DNA of 64,000 nt from Luteipulveratus mongoliensis (GTDB lineage: Bacteria > Actinomycetota > Actinomycetes > Actinomycetales > Dermatophilaceae), in assembly GCF_001190945.1 (NCBI RefSeq), contig NZ_CP011112.1, forward strand, positions 1,116,001 through 1,180,000. Reading direction: 5' to 3'. The notes under the pieces were generated by a model. That model worked only from the letters and a program-made list of their open reading frames with translations. It was not told the DNA's origin and made no database searches. Every line of letters starts with the position of its first letter. Within the stretch, counting starts at the first letter, position 1. Both the position numbers and the translations under genes were made by a program. Of this stretch, positions 57,452 through 64,000 are shown one piece after another.

Positions 57452-58321
57452 ATGAACTCAACGAGCAATGACCAGCAGTCCAAGACCGTCCTTGTGACCG
57501 GTGCGACCGGCAGTGTCGGCCGTCATCTCGTCGACCAGCTCGTCGCTGATGGGCACCGCGTCCGCGCGCTCACCCGGTCGCCCGAGACCGCCGATCTGCC
57601 CGACGCAGTGGAGGTCGTCGCCGGCGATGTGACGGCAGATCTGCCGACCGGGATCTTCGATGGTGTGGACGCCGCGTTCGTCTTCCCGGCCGACGGGGTC
57701 ACGGCCTTCGTGAAGTCCGCGGCTGCGGCCGGCGTACCCCACTTGGTGGTGCTGTCCTCCTTGGCCGCCGCGATGGAGCATGAGCGCGATCGCGGTTCGG
57801 CGAGCCAGCTGCATCATTCACGGATCGAGGACGCCGCACGAGAGAGCGGAACGGCCTGGACGATCCTGCGACCGGGCACGTTCGCCAACAACCTGCTGTC
57901 CTGGTCGCAGCCGATCACGTATCGCGGCGGCGTCACCGGCCCCTACCCCACGGCCGCGCAGGCTCCGATCCACGAGGCCGACGTCGCTGCTGTGGCCGCC
58001 GTGGTGCTCACTTCGCCGGGTCACGAGAGCAAGACGTACGCCATGACCGGGCCCGAGTCGATCACGCGGGCCGCCCAGGTCGCCACGATCGGCGCGGCCA
58101 TCGGACGCGAGCTGACCTTCACCGAGAACACGCCTGAGGAGTTCCGCGCCGAGATGAATCAGTACGGCGTGGACGACGGAATCGTGAACATGCTGCTCGA
58201 CTACTGGTCCGACACGGTGCACACACCGGACGTCGTTCGTCCAACCGTGGAGAACGTGACCGGGCGTCCGGCTCGCACGCTCGCGCAGTGGGCGATCGAT
58301 CACACAGCCGACTTCAGCTGA
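57452..58321 (+). CDS. NmrA-like NAD(P)-binding oxidoreductase
   Basis: A 289-residue atypical SDR with motif VLVTGATGSVGRHLVDQLV and the substrate region TAWTILRPGTFANNLLSW. It belongs to the quinone reductase-2/NmrA branch. It is divergent from a WYL regulator with a clean operator between them, so it is likely the regulated gene. A second NmrA-type protein occurs at 37818-38684. Confidence 0.88.
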   Translation: MNSTSNDQQSKTVLVTGATGSVGRHLVDQLVADGHRVRALTRSPETADLPDAVEVVAGDVTADLPTGIFDGVDAAFVFPADGVTAFVKSAAAAGVPHLVVLSSLAAAMEHERDRGSASQLHHSRIEDAARESGTAWTILRPGTFANNLLSWSQPITYRGGVTGPYPTAAQAPIHEADVAAVAAVVLTSPGHESKTYAMTGPESITRAAQVATIGAAIGRELTFTENTPEEFRAEMNQYGVDDGIVNMLLDYWSDTVHTPDVVRPTVENVTGRPARTLAQWAIDHTADFS

Positions 58322-58438
58322 CGCAGACGTTCAGGCCGATAGCCGGACGAGGCGCGCGCTGTTGGCCATGGTGGCGGCCTTGCCCCTCGAGGGGGCGGCC
58401 ACCGCTGGTCCGGGCTTGCCCTCGGCGCTGCGCTGGGC

Positions 58439-58795
58439 GTGATGGCGCTCGTCGCCGGACTGAACTTCACCTTCGCGGTGGCGGTCATGCCCAACCTGGC
58501 CGGCGCCGACGACCGTACGTTCGTGGCGACGACCCAGCGGTTCAACCAGAACCCAGTGTTTCCCATCTCCTTCACGGTCGCCCTCGTGCTGACCGTGATC
58601 GCCGTCCTGATGCAGCGCGGCCGCGGTCTGGGGGCAGCCATGCACTGGACGATCGTTGCGCTGGTGCTCTACGGGATTGTCTTGTTTCTGCACGGACAAG
58701 GCGCCGCGGACCGGCCGTCACGCGCGAGCTCTGGCGGCTCCGCGTCGTCCTGGCCTCCCGCATCCACTTGGCCGGGCGAGGACGTACGGTCCTGA
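58439..58795 (+). pseudogene. DUF1772-like membrane protein, apparently truncated
   Basis: About 118 residues with three hydrophobic segments (MALVAGLNFTFAVAVMP, PISFTVALVLTVIAVLM, WTIVALVLYGIVLFLHG) resembling DUF1772 (anthrone oxygenase-like) proteins. The C-terminal half then becomes Ser/Pro/Gly-rich and loses the expected fourth helix and Trp-Asn region, and the start lacks an ATG with a ribosome binding site. A frameshift or decay is likely. It lies between the NmrA gene and the ArsR operator. Confidence 0.45.
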
Positions 58796-58826
58796 CCGCC
58801 GGCCGCGCGCTGGCTCGAACGGCGTT

Positions 58827-58865
58827 GTGCAAGAACGCTTGCCAAGAAGTCTTGGCAAGTTGCAC
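58827..58865. promoter_or_regulatory. Extended two-part inverted repeat, ArsR-family operator
   Basis: An inner perfect repeat CTTGCCAAGA (58838-58847) / TCTTGGCAAG (58850-58859) is flanked by GTGCAA (58827-58832) and TTGCAC (58860-58865). It lies 10 nt before the regulator start at 58875 and should autoregulate the ArsR-exporter operon. Confidence 0.75.
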
Positions 58866-58874
58866 ACTGGGGAC

Positions 58875-59462
58875 ATGGCAGCTGACCAGCCCGGCAACGA
58901 CTCCGTTGACCTGAGCACCAAGAGCCTTCGGGCGCTGGCGCACCCCATGCGGGTCCAGATCGTGCAGATGCTGACTGCCGACGGACCCTCGACCTCGGCT
59001 CGACTGGCCGAGCGGCTGGGGGTGAGGTCGGGCTCGACCAGCTGGCACCTGACCAAGCTGGCCGAGGGCGGCCTGGTGGCGGAGATCCCGGACCGCGGCA
59101 CCCGGCGCGAGCGTTGGTGGCAGGCGGTCGGCTCCGGCTGGTCGATCGACGCAGCGTCCTATCTCGCCGCCCCTGAGACCCGCGGTGACGCCGCCACGGT
59201 CCTGCACACCGTGATGCGCCAGCACCTTCAGCGCGGTGAGCAGTTCCTCGGTGAGGAGTGGCCCGAGGACTGGCGTCGGGCATGGATTCTGGAGTCCTGT
59301 CCGCCGATGCGGCTGACGCCCGAGGGGCTCGCCGAGCTGGGTCACCGGTTGCGAGCGGTCGTGCGGGACGTGACGGAGCAGCACGCGACCGCAGGCTCGG
59401 ATGCGGAGACCGTTCTCCTCCAGATCCAAGGGTTCCCCGTGCGCGAGGACCCGGAGTCATGA
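58875..59462 (+). CDS. ArsR-like winged-helix regulator (HTH_20)
   Basis: A 195-residue protein with an ArsR/HTH_20 winged helix (LRALAHPMRVQIVQMLTADGPSTSARLAERLGVRSGSTSWHLTKLAEGGLV, residues about 18-68) and a C-terminal helical extension of about 110 residues. No arsenic-type CxC motif is present, so it is not a metalloid sensor; this type typically controls drug exporters. Its stop overlaps the MFS start (ATGA). Confidence 0.88.
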   Translation: MAADQPGNDSVDLSTKSLRALAHPMRVQIVQMLTADGPSTSARLAERLGVRSGSTSWHLTKLAEGGLVAEIPDRGTRRERWWQAVGSGWSIDAASYLAAPETRGDAATVLHTVMRQHLQRGEQFLGEEWPEDWRRAWILESCPPMRLTPEGLAELGHRLRAVVRDVTEQHATAGSDAETVLLQIQGFPVREDPES

Positions 59463-60715
59463 GCAGCGACACCGGGTTCGACACGTCGTTGTGGCGCAAT
59501 CACGACTACATGCGGTGGTGGACGGGCAGCCTCTTCTCGACCGTCGGCTCGAGCATCTCCGTCGTCGCCCTCCCGCTGCTGATCATCTTCGGCGACGGAT
59601 CAGTGCTCGACGCCGCCTTCGTCGGCGCCGCAGAGCGGCTCGGGAGTCTGACCACCCAGCTGCTCGGTGGCGCACTGGCCGACCGCTGCTCACGCAAGGT
59701 GATCCTGGTGATCGGCGCGCTCATCCAGTGCGGGCTGATGTCCGGCATCACGTGGTCGGCGTTGACGCAAGGGGTGAATCTGCCTCTGCTTGTTGTTCTT
59801 TCGGCTGGACTGGGCATGGCGAGCGGCATCGTCAGCGCCGCAGTGATGCCGTCCCTTCGACGGATCGTCCCGCGGTCCCAGTTGGCCGCCCGCGCAGTTC
59901 AGGAGCAGGGCCTCAACCAGGTCGCGCAGCTCGTCGGCGGTCCGGTCGCCGGCATCTTGTTCGGCCTCTCCCGGTGGGTGCCTTTCGTGGCCGACGCCGT
60001 CAGCTTCCTCCTCGCCGCAATCGCCAACCTCGGCATCAAGGCCGACCTCGGTCCCGACCGCGGCGACCGCTCGACGAGGCGACCGAGCATGGTCGCCGAC
60101 ATTCGCGCCGGGGCGCGCATCGTCGTACGCGATCCGTTTCTGCGCTACACGACCGGCTGGGTCGCCGTGACCAACCTGGTCGGAAGCAGCGTCATCTTGC
60201 TCGCCATCGTGCTGCTCAAGGAGCACGGAGCGACGCCCCACGTCATCGGCCTCACCAACGCCGCGATCCTCAGCGGCGGTGTCATCGCATCACTGGTCAC
60301 CGGCCGCCTGATCCGGGCCGTCTCCGCTCGTCGGATCTTCGTCGTCGGCAACTGGGCGTACGTCGTCACACTCGCGGCCGTCGCACTCACCAGAGCGCCG
60401 TGGCAGCTCGCGATCGCGGCCGGTCTCTTCGTATTCGCTTCGGTGCCAACGGCTTCCGTCTGGGAGGCGTACACCGCCACCCTCGTACCCGACCATCTGT
60501 TCGGACGGGTCGGTGCCACCACGATGTTTGCGGCGCAGTCACTCACCTGGCTCGGGACCCTGCTCGCGGGCGGGTTGGCCGAGGCGTTCGGGACGCCGGT
60601 CGCGATCGGCTGCTTCGCAGCTCTCCTCGTCCCGTACGCCGTCGCGAACCATCGCACCCGCGTTCTCGACGTCCTGCGCGAACCGATCGACCGCGTACCG
60701 GAGCTCACTGCATGA
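59459..60715 (+). CDS. MFS exporter (EntS/macrolide-efflux-like)
   Basis: A 418-residue transporter of the MFS_3/enterobactin-exporter-like group with about 12 hydrophobic segments; RNHDYMRWWTGSLFSTVGSSISVVALPLL at TM1 and LADRCSRKVILVIG after TM2. It is translationally coupled to the ArsR-like gene, which probably represses it through the operator at 58827-58865. Exported compound unknown. Confidence 0.9.
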   Translation: MSSDTGFDTSLWRNHDYMRWWTGSLFSTVGSSISVVALPLLIIFGDGSVLDAAFVGAAERLGSLTTQLLGGALADRCSRKVILVIGALIQCGLMSGITWSALTQGVNLPLLVVLSAGLGMASGIVSAAVMPSLRRIVPRSQLAARAVQEQGLNQVAQLVGGPVAGILFGLSRWVPFVADAVSFLLAAIANLGIKADLGPDRGDRSTRRPSMVADIRAGARIVVRDPFLRYTTGWVAVTNLVGSSVILLAIVLLKEHGATPHVIGLTNAAILSGGVIASLVTGRLIRAVSARRIFVVGNWAYVVTLAAVALTRAPWQLAIAAGLFVFASVPTASVWEAYTATLVPDHLFGRVGATTMFAAQSLTWLGTLLAGGLAEAFGTPVAIGCFAALLVPYAVANHRTRVLDVLREPIDRVPELTA

Positions 60716-61181
60716 GGGCTTCGCGGGTGGCCTCGTCCTCTCGATCCCGTTCGTCCTCGAGCGCGCGCTTGAACAGGCCGGCGACGGCGGCCGTTACGGG
60801 AAGTACGGCACCGAGGACGACGACCGTGGCGGCACCCTGGGTGGACGTGAACAGCGCAACCATCATGGCGGCGTACGTCAGGACGACCACGCCGATCGGC
60901 ACGGCCAGGACCGAAGCGAGGAGTGCGCGGGCCGAGAACCGCATCGGGTCGGACAGCGGCGCCATACAGATGATCGCCAGCACGGCACCGGCCGTCCACA
61001 GCCACCATGCGGCGTGCCATCTCGGCGGATCCTCCAGCTCGCCGCACGGTGCGAGCTGGCAGGCGCCGCCCAGGTTGAAGAACTCCGGCTGGTTGGGCGC
61101 CCAGATGCTGGCCGCGATCATCAGCGCCACACCTGTCAGCAGGAGGACGAGAGCGAGCGCGCGCCAGGGCGTCATCTGCAC
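60705..61181 (-). CDS. Four-helix membrane protein, unrecognised
   Basis: About 158 residues with four TM segments (RALALVLLLTGVALMIAASIW, WWLWTAGAVLAIICMAPL, LLASVLAVPIGVVVLTYAAMM, AATVVVLGAVLPVTAAVAGLF). A cysteine-containing loop CQLAPCG follows TM1 and could form a disulfide or bind metal. The end overlaps the MFS gene end by 11 nt (convergent). ATG at 61181 or 61175. I recognise no family. Confidence 0.7.
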   Translation of the reverse strand: MQMTPWRALALVLLLTGVALMIAASIWAPNQPEFFNLGGACQLAPCGELEDPPRWHAAWWLWTAGAVLAIICMAPLSDPMRFSARALLASVLAVPIGVVVLTYAAMMVALFTSTQGAATVVVLGAVLPVTAAVAGLFKRALEDERDREDEATREALMQ

Positions 61182-61288
61182 ATCTTAGGAATGGCGCGGC
61201 GCCGGCCCGACTGCCGCGCAGGTCGGGTATCGGGTCGCTGCTCTGACTGCGGCTCGATGCCAGAGCTGCGCGTGCCTCGAGGGGTCGG

Positions 61289-61981
61289 TCAACGCTTCCA
61301 GGCTGAGGCCGGGAGGAGCGCGACGAGCTGGGCGAGCTGGTCCGCGGTCTGCTCCAGCTGCTCCGGCCGAGTCCGGTTGGGTCGCGCCATGGTCTGCGTG
61401 TAGATCAGGTCCGAGCCGTGCAGCGCCCAGACCTCGAGCTTGTGAGCCTTCATGTGCGCCATCACCTCGGGTGTGAAGAGGCCGGCGGCGTAGGCCGGGT
61501 CGCCTGACTGCACGACGTAGCGCGAGCCGAACTTCTTGTCCGGCAACGGGATTCCGGTCGCGCCCATGTCGATGAAGTTGGGGAACACCTGCACGTCCGG
61601 TGCCGCGGCGGGCAGCGGGAGCACCCACACCGTCAGCACCTCGTAGGTCTCGGTCTCGTGGATCCCGTGGCTGGTCACGCTGGCACGTCGCTCGTAGTCG
61701 AAGGCCGTGAACCGCACGCCGCCGGTCGTCGCGCCGTGGACGACGCCGAAGGCTCGGCGGTTGTCGCCGCGCTGGGTGAAGGGGCGTACGGGCCATCGGT
61801 CGACGAGTGACGGGTCGGCCTCGGCGAACTGCCAGCCGCGGGAGGCGGCGTACGCCTGCCGTTCGGTGTTCTTGGTGTCCCGGCGCTTGCCTCGGAAGCC
61901 GCTGGCGCCGCGCCTGGTCAGGGCCGTGACCAGCAGTCCGAAGGCGATGACGGCGACAACGCAGATGACCAAGATGACCAC
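61289..61981 (-). CDS. Membrane-anchored protein, unrecognised
   Basis: A 230-residue protein with one N-terminal TM (VILVICVVAVIAFGLLVTAL), a basic linker, then a soluble domain (RPFTQRGDNRRAFGVVHGATTGGVRFTAFDYERRASV ... VWVLPLPAAAPDVQVFPNF). The pattern vaguely resembles DUF3137 but I would not assign it. The start is a GTG at 61981 with AGGAG upstream. It precedes the divergent AraC gene. The 107 nt between it and the previous gene hold nothing I can support. Confidence 0.7.
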   Translation of the reverse strand: MVILVICVVAVIAFGLLVTALTRRGASGFRGKRRDTKNTERQAYAASRGWQFAEADPSLVDRWPVRPFTQRGDNRRAFGVVHGATTGGVRFTAFDYERRASVTSHGIHETETYEVLTVWVLPLPAAAPDVQVFPNFIDMGATGIPLPDKKFGSRYVVQSGDPAYAAGLFTPEVMAHMKAHKLEVWALHGSDLIYTQTMARPNRTRPEQLEQTADQLAQLVALLPASAWKR

Positions 61982-62081
61982 GGTGTGACTCCTGACGGTG
62001 GTGAACGCGGACCAACGTAACCGACGCCCGCGCGTAGCCAGGGGTTCCGAACCTCGTCGATCGCCGCGCTTCGGTGCCAAG

Positions 62082-62924
62082 ATGACGGCAATGGAGTCGT
62101 ACCTTGAGCGCCCTCCGTTACCGGCTCTGGCGGGGGTGGTCCGGACAGTCTGGATCCAGCGCACCGGCGCGATGGCGTACGTGCAACGGCACCTGCCCAC
62201 GGGCGGCGTTGAGATCCACTTCCCGATCGGCGGTCGCCCGCAGCTGGTCGGTCCACTGACGCGTTCGGAGATCGAAGTCATCCCGGCGCACACGACCATC
62301 GTGGGAGTGCGGTTCAACCCGGGTACGGCGCCGCCCCTGCCGACGGTGCTCGATGACCTGGTGGATCAGCGGCTGAGCCTGGCCGACCTGTGGCGCAGCT
62401 CGGCGGACCGGCTGGTGGAGTCGATGGCGACCGCCGGTACGCCGGAGCGGGCGCTGATGCTCCTGCAGGCTCACCTCGTACGTGAGTTCCGAACCACAGT
62501 CCGCATGGATCCGCTGGTGAGCGAGGCCGTCCTCGCGCTGATGCCGTGGCACCCGGTCAGCATCGACGCCCTGGCCGGTCACCTGGCGCTCTCTGCGAGC
62601 CAGCTGCGCCGCCGTTGTCTGCACGCCGTCGGCATGAGCCCCAAGACCCTTCAGCGGACCCTGAGATTCCAGGGCTTCCTCGCACTGGCACAGGCCGGTG
62701 CCGTCGCGAGCGGGCGGCGTGGCGCGGACGGCATGGCGAGCCTGGCGGTCGACGTCGGCTACTCCGACCAGGCCCATCTGAGCCGCGAGTGCCTGCGCAT
62801 GACGGGCCTCACTCCGCGTGAGTTCCTCGGCGGGAACGCCGAACGATGCGCCTGTGACCACGACCATTCCGGGTCGTACGTGCCCTTCCTCGCCACTCGC
62901 GGGAGGCCACCGATACGCGTCTGA
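62082..62924 (+). CDS. AraC-family transcriptional regulator
   Basis: About 280 residues. The N-terminal portion (SYLERPPLPALAGVVRTVWIQRTG ... VIPAHTTIVGVRFNPGTAPPL) is the DUF6597-like cupin-derived domain found in actinobacterial AraC proteins. The C-terminal AraC helix-turn-helix is divergent but recognisable (SIDALAGHLALSASQLRRRCLHAVGMSPKTLQRTLRFQGFLA and SLAVDVGYSDQAHLSRECLRMTGLTPREFL). Starts at 62082 and 62091 are possible. It lies between the membrane-anchored protein (divergent) and an FAD oxidase (same strand). Confidence 0.88.
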   Translation: MTAMESYLERPPLPALAGVVRTVWIQRTGAMAYVQRHLPTGGVEIHFPIGGRPQLVGPLTRSEIEVIPAHTTIVGVRFNPGTAPPLPTVLDDLVDQRLSLADLWRSSADRLVESMATAGTPERALMLLQAHLVREFRTTVRMDPLVSEAVLALMPWHPVSIDALAGHLALSASQLRRRCLHAVGMSPKTLQRTLRFQGFLALAQAGAVASGRRGADGMASLAVDVGYSDQAHLSRECLRMTGLTPREFLGGNAERCACDHDHSGSYVPFLATRGRPPIRV

Positions 62925-62977
62925 GCGTGCGCGATTCGTTCAAGACCCGCGGTGGTGGGGGCTCGTAGTTTCGAGCC

Positions 62978-64000
62978 ATGCCAGACCAAGCCGAGTTCGC
63001 CGCGTCACTCGACGGCGAGCTGTTCAGCCCCGCCTCGCCGGGCTACGAGGAGATCCGTCGCCCGGTCAATCCGGTCTTCCGGGAGGCGCGTCCGCGGCTC
63101 GTCGTTCGCTGCCGTTCGGTGTCCGATGTCGTCGGCGCCATCACGTACGCGAGGGCCACCGGGCAACGCGTCGCCCCTCGAGGCGGAGGGCACTGCTTCG
63201 CGGGCCGATCGTCACTGGACGGGATCGTGCTCGACCTGTCGGGCCTCGCCGACATCTCGGTGGCGGATGGCGGGTTGGCGACTGTCGGAGCCGGTGCCCT
63301 GCAGGGACAGGTGTACTCAGCGCTGCACGCTCACGGTCGGACCCTGCCGGCCGGGTGCGGTCCCACGGTCGGCATCGCCGGCCTCACCCTCGGCGGTGGG
63401 ATCGGTCTGCTCGGGCGCCAGTACGGGCTGACCTGCGATCGGCTCGTCGGCGCCCAGGTCGTGCTCGCGGATGGCAGCCTCGTGGAGTGCGACGAGGACC
63501 ACGAACCCGACTTGTTCTGGGGTCTGCGCGGCGCAGGCGGCGGCCAGTTCGGGGTGGTCACGTCACTGCGGTTCGACACCCTTGCTGAGCCGATGACGAC
63601 CCGCATCGAGGCGCACTGGTCCGGCCCCGGGCTCGAGGAGCTGGTGTCGGCCTGGCAGGCTTGGGCGCCCGACGCCCCGGACGAGATCACCGCCAAGCTG
63701 ACGGTGGAGTCCGAGCCCGGAGCACCCGTACGGGCGTACCTCCTCGGCGCGGCCACCCTCGATGAGGGCTCGACCCGGGAGGTGCTCCAAGAGCTCATCG
63801 ACCGAGCCGGCGGAGCTTCGGCCCCCACGATCGAGCTGTGCGCCGACGTGCCGTACGTCGAGGTGAAGGGCAGCATGTCCGGCCTGCCCGGCTCACCCGT
63901 ACGTGCCGAGCGGATGAGGTCGGAGCTCTTCTCCCGCTCGATGACCGACCGCACCGTGGCGTCGCTGCTGGCCGAGCTCGGCACACCAGGCACGGCGGGC
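62978..64000 (+). CDS. Berberine-bridge-like FAD oxidase, 3' end outside window
   Basis: The first 341 residues are visible; the frame is open at the window end. It has the BBE-type FAD loop VAPRGGGHCFAGRSS with the histidine (His72) that carries 8-alpha-histidyl-FAD, and TLPAGCGPTVGIAGLTLGGGIG, where Cys127 lies one residue before the usual bicovalent cysteine position (PxxVG). It may therefore be mono- rather than bicovalently flavinylated. Substrates of the family are sugars, alkaloids or alcohols; none is indicated here. It follows the AraC gene by 53 nt. Confidence 0.85.
   Translation, partial: MPDQAEFAASLDGELFSPASPGYEEIRRPVNPVFREARPRLVVRCRSVSDVVGAITYARATGQRVAPRGGGHCFAGRSSLDGIVLDLSGLADISVADGGLATVGAGALQGQVYSALHAHGRTLPAGCGPTVGIAGLTLGGGIGLLGRQYGLTCDRLVGAQVVLADGSLVECDEDHEPDLFWGLRGAGGGQFGVVTSLRFDTLAEPMTTRIEAHWSGPGLEELVSAWQAWAPDAPDEITAKLTVESEPGAPVRAYLLGAATLDEGSTREVLQELIDRAGGASAPTIELCADVPYVEVKGSMSGLPGSPVRAERMRSELFSRSMTDRTVASLLAELGTPGTAG

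Noticed and set aside
1-64000. tRNA, rRNA, prophage or insertion sequence
   Set aside because: No T-loop/acceptor pattern, no transposase or integrase motif and no terminal repeats were found. A tRNAscan or IS search would be decisive, but I cannot run one.

Overview
The window is high-GC DNA with actinomycete-style gene packing: many 4-nt start/stop overlaps (ATGA or GTGA), GTG starts, Sec and Tat signal peptides, and abundant TetR, ArsR, MarR, WYL, SARP and PucR regulators. I read it as a chromosomal segment of a soil-type actinobacterium (Actinomycetota); the order is not determinable by eye. I saw no rRNA, tRNA, CRISPR array, phage or insertion sequence.

Layout. 1-2.6 kb: arsenic-type operon (FAD oxidoreductase, ArsC, truncated metallo-hydrolase) divergent from ArsR with a double operator between them. 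2.6-10.5 kb: HxlR/metallo-hydrolase pair, thioesterase, TetR-HAD, MpaB-type oxygenase with its own TetR, gamma carbonic anhydrase and an alkyl-DHAP-synthase-like flavoprotein. A TetR-like site is shared by the first TetR gene and the carbonic anhydrase gene. 10.7-14.9 kb: secreted papain-like protease, NarL-type two-component pair, two small membrane proteins. 15-25.7 kb: secreted-hydrolase island: two SGNH esterases, a GH116 glycosidase with a secreted RbsD/FucU-like partner, a GH20 hexosaminidase, two lipases and a PucR regulator. 25.8-31 kb: LuxR regulator, then a PaaX-like regulator divergent from an acyl-CoA dehydrogenase/enoyl-CoA hydratase pair.

31.2-36.5 kb holds the most unusual locus: three consecutive exported proteins, each a different N-terminal hydrolase-type module (NlpC/P60-like, phage-tail-lysozyme-like, GH43-like) joined to a seven-repeat beta-propeller lectin domain. 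The first two propellers are encoded by a 986-bp duplication. An AT-rich stretch lies upstream.

36.9-49.5 kb: methyltransferase, NmrA and MHS transporter genes, lipoprotein, LIP-type lipase, SARP regulator with a tautomerase, MerR-GyrI regulator, a frameshifted CorA, and an SDR/TetR pair. 49.7-54.1 kb: MarR/drug exporter, then an apparent alkylation-repair cluster (Ogt, ECF sigma, second alkyltransferase, 2OG-Fe(II) oxygenase). 54.2-64 kb: several regulator/target pairs with clear palindromic operators, ending in a truncated FAD oxidase gene.

Four copies of a nested palindromic repeat (about 110-127 bp) sit at gene 3' ends, three of them between convergent genes. Their outer stem shows a compensatory base change, which supports a terminator or REP-like role. 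In two genes the stop codon itself is supplied by the repeat.
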